Origin: Microvirga sp. BSC39
GTDB lineage: Bacteria; Pseudomonadota; Alphaproteobacteria; Rhizobiales; Beijerinckiaceae
NCBI RefSeq assembly: GCF_000739015.1
Contig: NZ_JPUG01000052.1
Coordinates: 1-64,000 of the forward strand
Length of the DNA stretch: 64,000 nt
Direction: 5' to 3'
Shown here: positions 55,513 to 64,000 of the stretch, in pieces
How positions within the stretch are numbered: the stretch's first letter is position 1
Layout of the letters: the number at the start of each line of letters is the position of its first letter
Notes under the pieces: generated by a model
Seen by the model: only the letters and a program-made list of their open reading frames with translations
What the model was told of the DNA's origin: nothing
The model's database searches: none
Made by a program: the position numbers and the translations under genes

Positions 55513-58500
55513 TCAGATGACGAAGAAGTCCTTGTAGGTGAGCTTGAGGTTCTTGCTCAGCTGGGCAAACTCCACAGCTTCCCTCGAGCCGGAGCCGTCC
55601 GCATCGTAGGAGAGCACGCCTGTCTTCTTGTTGTAGATCAGGTAGTCGTCCCGCTCCCGGGCCTTGCTGCCGATGGTGAAGAACTCCTTGTCCAGCTGCG
55701 TCGGGTCGGACATCGTCCCGCTGCCGAGCTTCTTGAAGATGGCATTGTCGAGCAGGAAGCTGTCGTCCGCGACCTTGAAGTCGACGACGGTGTCGAAGTT
55801 CACCTTGCGGTCTGTCGCTGCGGACCCGAGCTTCGAGTCGAACACGAAGGCATCGCTGCCCGAGTTGCCATAGAGCCGGTCGTTGCCGGATCCACCATTG
55901 ATCACGTCATCGCCGGACCCGCCATAGACCCGGTCATTGCCGCTATTTCCGTAGACCCAGTCGTTCCCGGAGCCGCCTTCGACCCTGTCGTGCCCGGACC
56001 CGCCATAGACCTGGTCGTTGCCGAAGCTGCCATAGACCTTGTCGTTGCCGGAGCCCCCGTTGACCCAGTCGTTGCCGGACCCGCCATGAACCAGGTCGTG
56101 GCCGCTGTCGCCATAAACGCGGTCGTCGTCGCCATCGCCATAGACTTTGTCGTTGCCGGTGCCCCCGTAGAGCTTGTCGTTGCCGCTGCCGCCCTTGACC
56201 GTATCGTTGCCGCCTTGAGCCCTGATGGTGTCGTCGATGTTGTCCCGGCCGTTGAGCTTCTCGGATCGGTTCTTGCCGGTCTGGGAGGCGACATCATTGC
56301 CCGTGTTGGCCGGGGGAGGCGGAGGCGGGACATAAGTCGGGATCCAGTCGTCGCCGACGAGTTTGCCGTCGGCGAACTGCAGAACCTCGACATTGAGAAG
56401 AGTGTCCGTGCCTTCGGTCGTGCCGGCAACGGTCCGGTTCGTGAGGCTGCCGGCGATCGTATAGTTCACGCGGTTGCCGGAGAATACGGCCGTGTCGTTT
56501 CCTGCGCCGCCGTCCAGCGTGTCGTTGCCAGCTCCGCCGCGCATCGTGTCGTTACCGTCGAGACCATAAAGCTTGTTGTGTGCGCTATTGCCGACGATCA
56601 CATTGTCGATCTGATTTCCTGCGCCTTCGATGGCCCATTTCGCGAGCGGGTCAGCAGGGTTGGCCGGATCGATCAGCCAAAGGTTCTCGACGTTTGCAGT
56701 CAGGGGGCTGGCAGGGCTGAAGGCGCGCGAGCTGACGATCGTGTCGGTTCCCTCACCCGCCGCTTCGATGACGACATCTCCGGAGTGATCGACATAATAG
56801 ATGTCGTCACCTGATCCACCGCGCATCGTGTCGGCTCCGAGGCCGCCGTTCAGGATGTTGTTGCCGGCGTTGCCACTAAGCACGTTGGCAGCAGTGTTGC
56901 CCATTCCACTGAGGTTGGCTGTTCCAAGCAGCGTCAGCTCCTCGACCTCATCCCCAAGGATGTAGCTGACGCTGCTGAAAACGCGATCGTAGCCGCCCAG
57001 GCCACCATCGAATTTTTCAACCACCACATCGCCATCGTTGTCGACGACGTAGACGTCATCTCCGGTGCCGCCGACCATGGAATCCGCACCAGTGCCGCCA
57101 TCCAGATAGTCGTTGCCCGCACCGCCCTTCAGAGTGTCGTTTCCTCCGGCGCCGAAGATCGTGTCTGCGCCGCCGAGGCCCTCCAGGTTGTTCGCCGCAT
57201 TGTTGCCGGTGACGACGTTATCAAGATCGTTTCCGTATCCATTGATGGCTGCTGTTCCAGTCAATGTCAGGTGTTCGACATTGGCGCCAAGGGTGTGCTT
57301 GGCCGAAGCAAAGACATGATCGGTGCCTTCGCCAGCCTTTTCGATGACAACGTCACCATCCTTGTTGACGATATAGGTATCGTCACCCTTGCCACCAGCC
57401 ATGGTATCGACGCCGGCAGAACCGGTGAGCGTATCATTGCCGTCGGTAGCAATGCCGCCCGTGACGTTGCCTGCGATCTGGGTCCCTGTGGGGCCGCCCG
57501 ATGTGTTCGTAGGCTCCTCACGGATGGCGTAGCGCGCATCCTCCGGGTTGATGAAGTTGTTCAGGACCTGCGTGCCCTTCGAATAGTAGGTCTTAAGAGG
57601 ATTGGTGTTCGGGTTGTTGTCAGGGTTTCCGTCCGGATAGTCCTCACGCGGGCGGATCTGAACTTCGTCGTAGGCGCCTTTGGTCTCCTGCGAATTGCTC
57701 GAGATGAAGTTATCCTTCACGACCGTGTTGATCGAACCCTCGATCCGTACGCCCTGCCGTGCGTTGTCATGGATGTTGGCACCCATGATCGTCACGTTAT
57801 CAGAGAGTTTGACCAGAATGCCCTCGCGGGTGTTGCCGTAGTATTCACCCCCGATGATCTGAACGTTGGTGACATGGGCGATCTCAGCCTCGGTGCCCCG
57901 CTGGATGTCGCCACGCTGGACGACGATGCCCGCGCCGCCGGTTGCCCCCGTGCCATTGCTATGGGCGGTATTGTTCTCCAGAACGATGTCTTTCGAGGCA
58001 TTCTGGATGTTGAATCCGTGGCGATCGTTGGCGTACGAGACATTGTTCGCGTAGACGCCGCCCACGACTCCATCGGCAACGAAACCATCAAGCCCGTTAT
58101 GATGTGCTGTGGAGTTCGTGACCTTCAGGTTGTATGTGATTTCATGCGGATTGATGCCGTATGCCGAGCAGTTCCTCGCCTCGACATTGTCGAGGGTAAT
58201 ATTCGTCTGCAGCTTGCCGGATTCTTCTTTTGTGCCGCAGATGAAGCCGGCCTGGTGTCCGATGTTGTTGGCCCGGTTTCCATCGATCACCAAGTTGGAG
58301 ATGGTGACATTGTCGACCGTATCCAGAGCTGTTCGGACAATGCCGTTGATCCTCGCGTTGAAGTTATCTTCAAGCTTGATCACAGTGTCGCGGTTGCCGG
58401 AGCCTGTCAGCTCGACACCCGACAGGAGCTCGATGGCGCCTGCCGAGGCATTGGTCTTGTCGCCGGTGACCACCCAGGTTCCAGCGCCGAGTTGCACCGT

Positions 58501-58620
58501 GACTTGGCCCGCGGAAGGATTGGCCAGATACAATTTGTTGGCTTGTGCGATGGCCTCTTTGATCCTGGCGACGTTTTCGGCAGGATTGGTCGAAGGATTG
58601 TTGACTACAATGGTGGTCAT
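55513..58620 (-). CDS. RTX protein with AlgE-like beta-helix (mannuronan C5-epimerase homologue)
   Basis: A 1035-residue protein without signal peptide. Residues 1 to about 385 form a right-handed beta-helix closely resembling the A-module of AlgE-type epimerases (NGLDGFVAD, YANDRHGFN, IHDNARQGVR). Compared with AlgE4 as I recall it, Tyr154, His159, Asp183 and His201 match catalytic or binding residues, but the DPHE motif reads NPHE (Asn157) and the catalytic Lys position is His122. Residues ~395-715 hold degenerate RTX modules, a Pro-rich spacer is near 760, ~800-922 is an array of GGSGNDxVY-type nonapeptides, and the last ~110 residues resemble serralysin-type secretion ends. Export by a type I system is likely; none is in the window. 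AGGACA precedes the ATG. Confidence 0.88.
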   Translation of the reverse strand: MTTIVVNNPSTNPAENVARIKEAIAQANKLYLANPSAGQVTVQLGAGTWVVTGDKTNASAGAIELLSGVELTGSGNRDTVIKLEDNFNARINGIVRTALDTVDNVTISNLVIDGNRANNIGHQAGFICGTKEESGKLQTNITLDNVEARNCSAYGINPHEITYNLKVTNSTAHHNGLDGFVADGVVGGVYANNVSYANDRHGFNIQNASKDIVLENNTAHSNGTGATGGAGIVVQRGDIQRGTEAEIAHVTNVQIIGGEYYGNTREGILVKLSDNVTIMGANIHDNARQGVRIEGSINTVVKDNFISSNSQETKGAYDEVQIRPREDYPDGNPDNNPNTNPLKTYYSKGTQVLNNFINPEDARYAIREEPTNTSGGPTGTQIAGNVTGGIATDGNDTLTGSAGVDTMAGGKGDDTYIVNKDGDVVIEKAGEGTDHVFASAKHTLGANVEHLTLTGTAAINGYGNDLDNVVTGNNAANNLEGLGGADTIFGAGGNDTLKGGAGNDYLDGGTGADSMVGGTGDDVYVVDNDGDVVVEKFDGGLGGYDRVFSSVSYILGDEVEELTLLGTANLSGMGNTAANVLSGNAGNNILNGGLGADTMRGGSGDDIYYVDHSGDVVIEAAGEGTDTIVSSRAFSPASPLTANVENLWLIDPANPADPLAKWAIEGAGNQIDNVIVGNSAHNKLYGLDGNDTMRGGAGNDTLDGGAGNDTAVFSGNRVNYTIAGSLTNRTVAGTTEGTDTLLNVEVLQFADGKLVGDDWIPTYVPPPPPPANTGNDVASQTGKNRSEKLNGRDNIDDTIRAQGGNDTVKGGSGNDKLYGGTGNDKVYGDGDDDRVYGDSGHDLVHGGSGNDWVNGGSGNDKVYGSFGNDQVYGGSGHDRVEGGSGNDWVYGNSGNDRVYGGSGDDVINGGSGNDRLYGNSGSDAFVFDSKLGSAATDRKVNFDTVVDFKVADDSFLLDNAIFKKLGSGTMSDPTQLDKEFFTIGSKARERDDYLIYNKKTGVLSYDADGSGSREAVEFAQLSKNLKLTYKDFFVI
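55855..56215 (-). repeat. RTX nonapeptide-coding repeat array
   Basis: About 13 tandem 27-base units encode GGSGND/GNSGND-type calcium-binding nonapeptides (residues ~802-922 of the RTX protein). In-frame, with variable third positions, so selected at protein level rather than a DNA repeat system. Confidence 0.85.
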
Positions 58621-59083
58621 TCGCGATGTCCTTGCATGCTCGGTTTGGGCGAGTTGGATTTGTCGCGAGCGCCGCCGTCACCAGACAGCGGTCTGATGTG
58701 CGATCCGAAGAACCATTCAGGGTTGGATGTCGCCGCTCGCGTGGGCTTTATTCAGGACGGGGTCCGGCCCGATCTGAGTGGGTAACGTTGCCGCGAAGGC
58801 GGTATGCCCGTTCCGGCTTCGAGACGAACGCGGATCTCGTCCCGCGTAGATTCATGAGCATAATGGCGGTTTCCTCATCGGTAGCTGCCTGGTTGCTCAG
58901 AATTAGATAGGCATTCCATGGAAATCGGAATGGATGCATTTTGTATGTCTTCCGGAATTTCGAGTTAATTATTCCGGCAGTTTGTGCGAAGCTAATGCTA
59001 TTGGCTTATACTCCCTACCCCGAAGGGATCGAAGACTTTAGCCTTGAAGTTCGAAGACTAATTGCCAAGCTTGAAGGACACCC
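58621..59083. other. Intergenic region upstream of the RTX gene
   Basis: About 460 bases with lower G/C than neighbours, especially 58850-59080. It presumably holds the RTX promoter. Short features seen: a 9-base direct repeat TCGAAGACT at 59029-59037 and 59051-59059, and an imperfect CCGGAAT/TTCCGG inverted pair near 58950-58977. No convincing ORF: a 78-residue plus-strand frame from 58941 overlaps the next gene and lacks a ribosome site. Confidence 0.4.
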
Positions 59084-59395
59084 TCACTTGAGCGCGTCGA
59101 AGAGCTGCCCTGAACATTGGGCAACGAGGATCAGGAGAAGAACTCCGATGAACCAGAGCCAGGAACCGCGCCGCTGAGGCTGGGCCTGCGGGCGCGGCGA
59201 TGGCTCACTATGGGGACCGATGAGCGGCACGGGAGGCAAGGGCAGGCGTTCGATCAGTTCGGCCGATGTGGCCGGAATGCTGCCGGCCATTCCGATGAAC
59301 CGGAAGCTGACCGGGATACCGCCCACGAAGCCGACCTCGGCCGGCTGAGTCACGGTCTGGTAGCGAACCCACCAATATTCCTTGCGATCGTCCAT
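59084..59395 (-). CDS. Small tail-anchored membrane protein, unknown
   Basis: A 103-residue protein (108 from ATG 59410) with a soluble N-terminal part (DDRKEYWWVRYQTVTQPAEV, then VGGIPVSFRFIGMAG), a Pro-rich linker (LPLPPVPLIGP) and one C-terminal hydrophobic helix (WLWFIGVLLLILVAQCSG) preceded by basic residues. This suggests a tail-anchored inner membrane protein with a cytoplasmic head. ATG 59395 has GGACGG upstream. No family recognised. Divergent from galE. Confidence 0.65.
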   Translation of the reverse strand: MDDRKEYWWVRYQTVTQPAEVGFVGGIPVSFRFIGMAGSIPATSAELIERLPLPPVPLIGPHSEPSPRPQAQPQRRGSWLWFIGVLLLILVAQCSGQLFDALK

Positions 59396-59516
59396 GCTGC
59401 ATCCGTCCATGTCTGACAGGCTACTCTAACGTCTATCGGCGTCGGGTTGATCTGGAAATCCGGCTGCAATAGAGCCACCATGAACATAGTGCTGAGCGGC
59501 TATTCCTGGAGATTTC

Positions 59517-60509
59517 ATGAACGTTCTCGTTACGGGCGGAGCTGGATATATCGGCGGCCATATGGTCTTGGCCCTGCTCGACGCCGGGCACAGGCCCATC
59601 GTGTTCGACAACCTGTCGACCGGGTTCCGTTGGTCCGTGCCGGAGGGCGTGCCGCTCGTCGTGGGTGATATCGGCGATTTCGAGCTGGTTCTGCGCACCC
59701 TGCAGGCCTACCAGATCGACGCCATCGCGCATTTTGCCGCGAAGCTGGTGGTGCCCGAATCCGTGGCGGATCCTTTGGGCTATTACCTCAACAACACCGT
59801 CAAGAGCCGCTCCCTCATGGCTGCCGCGGTGGCGGCCGGGGTCGAGAAGTTCGTCTTCTCCTCGACGGCGGCCGTCTACGGCAATGCCTCCGACAAGCCG
59901 CTCGGCGAGGATGCGCCGCTGGCGCCTCTCTCTCCCTATGGCAGCTCCAAGCAGCTGACCGAGGTGATGCTGCGCGATGTCGCGACAGCCCACGACATGC
60001 GCTACGTGATCCTGCGCTACTTCAATGTGGCGGGATCCGACCCCGCCATGCGCCACGGCCAGTCGACGGCCAATGCCACGCATCTCATCAAGGTGGCGAT
60101 CCAGACCGCCCTGGGCATGCGCTCCCACATGGAGGTTTTCGGCTCCGACTATCCGACGCCGGATGGAACCTGCATCCGTGACTACATCCACGTGACCGAT
60201 CTGATCGCCGCCCACATGCTCGCCCTGAACCATCTCGACCAGGGAGGGGAGAGCCTCGTGGTGAATTGCGGCTACGGGCACGGCTATTCGGTGTCCGAGG
60301 TGATCGAGACGGTCCGCAAGGTCTCCGGAAAGCCCGTGGAGGCGCGGTTTGCGCCCCGGCGGGCGGGCGATCCGGTGACGATCGTGGCGGATTCGGCCCG
60401 CATCCGCTCCCGGCTGGGCTGGGAGCCGCGCCATGACGACCTCGCCAGCATCGTGGATCACTCCCTGCGTTGGGAGAGCATGCTCCGGGAGCGAAATCTC
60501 AAGCTGTAG
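59517..60509 (+). CDS. galE: UDP-glucose 4-epimerase
   Basis: A 330-residue extended SDR enzyme interconverting UDP-glucose and UDP-galactose, supplying galactose for surface polysaccharides. The NAD-binding GGAGYIGGHM is at residues 7-16, the catalytic Ser in FSSTAAVYG and the YxxxK pair as YGSSK, followed by LRYFNVAGSDP and the CIRDYIHVTDL motif typical of GalE. It is alone, divergent from the small tail-anchored gene. Related UDP-sugar epimerases are possible. Confidence 0.94.
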   Translation: MNVLVTGGAGYIGGHMVLALLDAGHRPIVFDNLSTGFRWSVPEGVPLVVGDIGDFELVLRTLQAYQIDAIAHFAAKLVVPESVADPLGYYLNNTVKSRSLMAAAVAAGVEKFVFSSTAAVYGNASDKPLGEDAPLAPLSPYGSSKQLTEVMLRDVATAHDMRYVILRYFNVAGSDPAMRHGQSTANATHLIKVAIQTALGMRSHMEVFGSDYPTPDGTCIRDYIHVTDLIAAHMLALNHLDQGGESLVVNCGYGHGYSVSEVIETVRKVSGKPVEARFAPRRAGDPVTIVADSARIRSRLGWEPRHDDLASIVDHSLRWESMLRERNLKL

Positions 60510-60617
60510 AGACCTGCGAAACCATTGGCCGCGCTAAGAACAGGTTAAGAACCTTTCCGTCAAATGCTGTCCCAGCGCAGGCCGATTCCCGGCCGGCAAA
60601 GACGGAAGGGCAGGGGC

Positions 60618-61157
60618 ATGGACAGGGGTGCAGGCGTCAACGGAGTTCTGCTGCTGAACCGCCTTTTGCTGGCGGGCTGCTTCCTGCCCGCAGCCATCGG
60701 GCGCGCCATGAACATCTCCGGCTTTGCCGCCACACTGACCATGAAGGGCATGCCCTACGGGGATGTGGTGGCGACCGTCGTCGTCATGGCAGAGGTCTTC
60801 GGGCCTCTAGCCTTGGTTCTGGGCTTGGCACCGCGCCTAAGCGCTTCCATCCTGATCGCCGCCCTCGTGGTGACCACCGGAACCCTGCACCGCTTCTGGG
60901 ACTACGGCGGGCTCACGCGGCAGGCGGAACAAGCCGTGTTCCTCTCCCATCTCGGGGTTCTCGCGGGACTTCTCTTCTACACCCTCACGGGACCCGGCGC
61001 CTGGAGCTGGCAGGCCTGGTGGAAGGGCATCGGCAGCCCATCGAAGCCAGCCGCCAAGGCCAAGAAGCGTCAGCCCTCACGTCCGCGCACCCCGAAGCCA
61101 CGTCCGGCGCCCGTTCGTCAGACCGTGGATGACGATGAGCTGGCGGATGCCGCCTGA
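60618..61157 (+). CDS. DoxX family membrane protein
   Basis: A 179-residue protein with four predicted helices. The opening LLLNRLLLAGCFLPAAIGRA, the FAATLTMKGMPYGDVVATVV segment and the LHRFWDYGG turn are characteristic of DoxX-like proteins of the terminal oxidase/thiosulfate-quinone reductase related group, whose role is often unclear. The C-terminal 50 residues are Lys/Pro/Arg-rich and ends acidic. ATG 60618 follows an AAGGGCAGGGG site. Confidence 0.85.
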   Translation: MDRGAGVNGVLLLNRLLLAGCFLPAAIGRAMNISGFAATLTMKGMPYGDVVATVVVMAEVFGPLALVLGLAPRLSASILIAALVVTTGTLHRFWDYGGLTRQAEQAVFLSHLGVLAGLLFYTLTGPGAWSWQAWWKGIGSPSKPAAKAKKRQPSRPRTPKPRPAPVRQTVDDDELADAA

Positions 61158-61280
61158 CGCGAGTCGCTCATCCGGTCAGGGTTCCTGCCTTCATTCAGCC
61201 TCTTATCTAAGCCATAAACCCTTGTCAGGCCGTGCTTTTGCGCACCGGCCTTCATGCTTTTTCAGGTTAGCAGTGGCGTC

Positions 61281-62363
61281 ATGCTCCATTCGTCCTCGCG
61301 TTGCATTCTCGGTCTCGTTCTTGCCCTGGCGTGCGTGTCCCCGGTTGCCGCCCAGCAGCCCTCCGATCCACTGACCCGGTTCCTGGACGGCGTCTTCAAG
61401 AAGCCGGCCCCTCCCGCAAGCGCCCCCCAGGCTGCTCCTCAGGCTGAGCCCGCTGCACCGGCCACGCGGCCGAGCCCGCAGGCTCAACCCCGCCCGCAGC
61501 CGAGAGCGGCCGCTCCGAAGCCGCCGGCTTCCGCGCCGCAAAAGGCCGCACAGCCGAGGCCGCAGCCTGCGCCTCAGACGGCGTCAAAACCCGAGGCGAA
61601 GCCCCAGGCTCCTGCCGCCGTGTCCGAAAAGCCAGCCGCTCAGCCGCCTGCGCCCGAGCCCCAGAAGCCGGCCCCTCCGCCGCCCGTGCAGACGGCAGAA
61701 CCGCCCAAGCCGGCTGAGGCACCGCCTCCGGCCAAGGTTGCCGAGCCGCCGAAGCCTGCGCGCTCGACCCCGGTTCAGGCCGCTCCTGCCGTGACGGCCG
61801 TGGCGGCACCCGCATCGGCCCCGACGCCGAGCTCCCCTCCCGGGCCGAAATCACCCGAGGAGGCCCTCGACCGGGTGAATGCCTATTTCAACAGCATCGA
61901 CCAACTGTCGGCCTACTTCGTGCAGAAGAACCCCAACGGCCAGCAGGCCGAAGGCAATCTCTCCATGCGCCGTCCGGGCCAGTTCCACTTCGCCTATGCG
62001 CCGCCGAGCACCCTCGAGGTGGTCTCCGACGGACGCAACGTGGCGATCCGCGACAAGAAGCTCGGCACCAACGATGTCTATCCCGTCGCCCAGACGCCCC
62101 TGAAGTTCCTCGTGCAGGACAATATCGACCTGTCGCGGGACACCAAGGTCCGCGACGTGCAGGTGGGCCGCGACGGCGTGGTGACCGTCCGGTTCGACGA
62201 CAGCGCCACCCTCGGCGGCACGTCCAAGATTACGCTTCGCTTCGACACCCGGGCCAATGCGCTCAAAGCGTGGACCATCGTCGACGCCCAGGGCTACGAG
62301 ACTACCGTGACCTTGTCTGGCCTCAACGCAACCTATCGCCGGGATGCCCGGGCCGGTCAGTAA
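61281..62363 (+). CDS. lolA: LolA-like outer-membrane lipoprotein carrier with Pro/Ala-rich N-terminal extension
   Basis: A 360-residue protein with a signal peptide (residues 1-25, [20 protein letters not shown], cleaved after AAQ), a long Pro/Ala/Gln/Lys-rich linker (about 40-190) and a C-terminal LolA domain (about 195-355) beginning [20 protein letters not shown] and including [20 protein letters not shown] and [20 protein letters not shown]. LolA shuttles lipoproteins across the periplasm. The extension is about as long as the domain, well beyond E. coli LolA. ATG 61281 was chosen over 61254 because it begins the signal peptide. Confidence 0.9.
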   Translation: MLHSSSRCILGLVLALACVSPVAAQQPSDPLTRFLDGVFKKPAPPASAPQAAPQAEPAAPATRPSPQAQPRPQPRAAAPKPPASAPQKAAQPRPQPAPQTASKPEAKPQAPAAVSEKPAAQPPAPEPQKPAPPPPVQTAEPPKPAEAPPPAKVAEPPKPARSTPVQAAPAVTAVAAPASAPTPSSPPGPKSPEEALDRVNAYFNSIDQLSAYFVQKNPNGQQAEGNLSMRRPGQFHFAYAPPSTLEVVSDGRNVAIRDKKLGTNDVYPVAQTPLKFLVQDNIDLSRDTKVRDVQVGRDGVVTVRFDDSATLGGTSKITLRFDTRANALKAWTIVDAQGYETTVTLSGLNATYRRDARAGQ

Positions 62364-62484
62364 CCCGTTCTGGTGGACAGGGCAGGTTTTTGGCCGCCGG
62401 GGTCTAGCACGGGCGCGATTTCCGGCTAGAACTCCGCCTGCCGCCGTCCCGGTGCGGCGCGTCAAAGATCCTTGGCAGGTGAGC

Positions 62485-63459
62485 ATGGTGGATAAAGCAG
62501 CCCTTGGAGCCTATGCGGGTTACGTCCTCGAGGACGCCACCATTCCGGAGCTGCCGAACCACTACCGCGGCAAGGTGCGCGATAATTACGACCTGCCGGA
62601 TGGGCGCCGCATCATCATCGCGTCCGACCGCCTGAGCGCCTTCGACCGCAACCTCGCGGCCATTCCGCTCAAAGGTCAGGTGCTGACCCAGACGGCGAAG
62701 TTCTGGTTCGAGGCCACCGCCGACATCTGCCCCAACCACGTCATCGAATACCCGGACCCGAACGTGCTGATCGGGCGCAGGCTCACCATTCTGCCGGTCG
62801 AGATCGTGGTGCGCGACTATCTTGCCGGTACCACAGGCACCTCGATCCTCTCCCTCTACAAGAAGGGCGAGCGCGAGATGTACGGCGTCCGTCTGCCCGA
62901 TGGCATGCGCGACAACGAAAAGCTGCCGCAGACCATCATCACGCCGACGAGCAAGGCCTTCCACGGCGGCCACGACGAGCCGCTGACACCCGCCGAGATC
63001 GTCGAACAGAACCTGCTAACTCGGGAGCAGTGGCAAACGGTTTCGAACTATGCCCTCACGCTCTTCGCGAAGGGCCGGGAGATGGCCCGCGAGCGCGGCC
63101 TCATCCTCGTCGACACGAAGTACGAATTCGGCATCGACGAGAACGGCACCATCATGATCGCCGACGAGATCCACACACCGGACTCAAGCCGCTACTGGTT
63201 CCTGGAGAGCTACCAGCAGCGTTTCGAGGCAGGCGAGCGCCCCGAGAGCTTCGACAAGGATTTCGTCCGGAACTGGGTGGTGGCGCGCTGCGATCCCTAC
63301 AAGGACGACGTTCCGGAGATCCCGCAGGACGTGGTCCTGGAGACCGCGCGGGTCTATATCGACGCCTTTGAGCGGATTACAGGCCAGACCTTTGCACTGC
63401 CAGATCCGAACGTGCCGGTGCTGGAGCGCATTCGCCGGAATTTGAAGGCCTATTTTTGA
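62485..63459 (+). CDS. purC: Phosphoribosylaminoimidazole-succinocarboxamide synthase
   Basis: A 324-residue SAICAR synthetase of purine biosynthesis. The family motif [40 protein letters not shown], and the [20 protein letters not shown] block are present; the length fits the longer bacterial form. AGGTGA lies upstream of ATG 62485; the frame extends to 62344 and overlaps lolA, but those residues do not belong to the family. Confidence 0.95.
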   Translation: MVDKAALGAYAGYVLEDATIPELPNHYRGKVRDNYDLPDGRRIIIASDRLSAFDRNLAAIPLKGQVLTQTAKFWFEATADICPNHVIEYPDPNVLIGRRLTILPVEIVVRDYLAGTTGTSILSLYKKGEREMYGVRLPDGMRDNEKLPQTIITPTSKAFHGGHDEPLTPAEIVEQNLLTREQWQTVSNYALTLFAKGREMARERGLILVDTKYEFGIDENGTIMIADEIHTPDSSRYWFLESYQQRFEAGERPESFDKDFVRNWVVARCDPYKDDVPEIPQDVVLETARVYIDAFERITGQTFALPDPNVPVLERIRRNLKAYF

Positions 63460-63583
63460 AGCCGGTTGACGATCCGGCCTCCTGCTCATAAGAATGCACC
63501 CATGATCACCGGTCGCACCTCTTTCACGAACTATTATACGCCGTCCCCATAGGGCGGCTCCGTTCGGTTGCGACCAGACGTTC

Positions 63584-63608
63584 GATGCCGCCGCTCTCCG
63601 GCGGCATC
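63584..63608 (+). terminator. Intrinsic terminator between purC and tyrS
   Basis: GATGCCGCCG (63584-63593) and CGGCGGCATC (63599-63608) form a perfect 10-bp stem with a 5-base loop, followed by TTCATTT. It could alternatively be a leader element of tyrS; no T-box-like structure is apparent. Confidence 0.7.
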
Positions 63609-63664
63609 TTCATTTGGTGATCAGGTCTCCGGGCAGCGGCTCCCGCCAATCCCAGGAGACAGAC

Positions 63665-64000
63665 ATGAACACCCCGAAATCCGAATTCCTGAAGACGCTC
63701 ACCGAGCGTGGCTTCATCCATCAATGCACCGATCTGACGGCCCTCGACGAGCGTCTCTCGGCCGGGGCGGTTGCGGCCTATATCGGCTTCGACGCCACGG
63801 CCGACAGCCTTCACGTGGGAAGCCTCGTGCAGATCATGACCCTGCGCTGGCTGCAGAAGTGTGGTCATAAGCCGGTGGTGCTCATCGGCGGCGGCACCTC
63901 GCAGATCGGCGACCCGAGTTTTCGCGATGCGAGCCGGCCTCTGCTCGATGCCGAGCAGATCGCCCGGAACGCCACGGGCCTGAAGCAGGTCTTCTCCCGC
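63665..64000 (+). CDS. tyrS: Tyrosine-tRNA ligase, 5' part (cut by window end)
   Basis: The first 112 codons of a class I synthetase. The HIGH motif appears as HVGS in [20 protein letters not shown], preceded by [13 protein letters not shown], and the Gly-rich [11 protein letters not shown] follows. The frame is open to the last base. An AGGAGA site lies in CCAGGAGACAGAC before the ATG. The KMSKS motif and C-terminal domain lie outside the window. Confidence 0.95.
   Translation, partial: MNTPKSEFLKTLTERGFIHQCTDLTALDERLSAGAVAAYIGFDATADSLHVGSLVQIMTLRWLQKCGHKPVVLIGGGTSQIGDPSFRDASRPLLDAEQIARNATGLKQVFSR

Noticed and set aside
55498..58785. Long plus-strand frames opposite the RTX gene with Val/Ala/Ile/Asp repeats
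   Set aside because: They are the reverse complement of the RTX repeats and merely reproduce their periodicity.
58941..59177. Plus-strand ORF of 78 codons upstream of galE region
   Set aside because: Overlaps the minus-strand tail-anchored protein gene, lacks a ribosome site and has low-complexity composition.
63897..63945. Unusual [10 protein letters not shown] in place of GDPSGKDESR in TyrS
   Set aside because: Alphaproteobacterial TyrS enzymes commonly have a DPSFRxxxR-type variant here as far as I recall, so it is not a sign of error.

Overview
The window is a high-GC chromosomal segment from an alphaproteobacterium. The gene content points to Hyphomicrobiales (Rhizobiales), probably close to Methylobacteriaceae/Microvirga: a DUF2865 protein, paired psd-pssA, a cysS-cimA pair, a class II DAHP synthase, a short GltX paralogue, tripartite tricarboxylate transporters and a LolA with a Pro/Ala-rich extension. 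This placement is inferred from gene families; there is no rRNA to confirm it. There is no prophage, insertion sequence, CRISPR array or integrase. Most of the DNA is ordinary housekeeping sequence.

Layout. 1-10.9 kb: an Arg/Pro-rich low-complexity ORF cut by the window edge, a 3-hydroxyisobutyrate dehydrogenase family enzyme, an amino-acid-type binding protein, moaA, a DUF971 protein, an L,D-transpeptidase, tRNA-Val(CAC), gph, a small secreted protein with a duplicated motif, rpiA, a DUF2059 protein, a GAF-HTH fusion regulator and a soluble tandem-PAS chemoreceptor. 11-14 kb: a tctC-tctB-tctA operon on the minus strand. 14.2-21.2 kb: gor, DAHP synthase, nadE, gltX and an acetyltransferase, with a 27-residue membrane microprotein between them. 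21.2-27.3 kb: a two-gene ABC exporter, a long palindromic repeat, DUF2865, VOC and CreA proteins, and a divergent LysE/ArgP pair. 27.6-39.5 kb: cysS-GNAT-cimA, a DMT-type protein, LOG, a LysM protein, an Atm1-type exporter, psd-pssA, maf, yacG and tRNA-Phe(GAA).

39.6-52.6 kb is the most structured region. It holds a 51-residue membrane protein, an orphan gene, a secreted collagen-like protein whose ribosome binding site is partly paired in a 13-bp hairpin, a nitrate/sulfonate/taurine-type ABC transporter, and a complete histidine utilisation locus (hutI-hutH-hutG-hutU-hutD divergent from hutF-hutC). The presence of HutF with HutG indicates the five-step route through formylglutamate. Near-palindromic sites related to ATGTMTAKACAT lie in the hutI/hutF intergenic region and again in front of the ABC transporter. 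This suggests that HutC controls a non-standard transporter together with the catabolic genes.

52.7-64 kb: a reverse transsulfuration operon (cystathionine beta-synthase plus gamma-lyase) with paired direct repeats upstream, a 1035-residue RTX protein with an AlgE-like beta-helix and changed catalytic residues, galE, a DoxX protein, a LolA-like protein, purC and the 5' part of tyrS. The best candidates for something undescribed are the AlgE-like RTX protein, the HutC-linked ABC transporter and the collagen-like protein with its leader hairpin.
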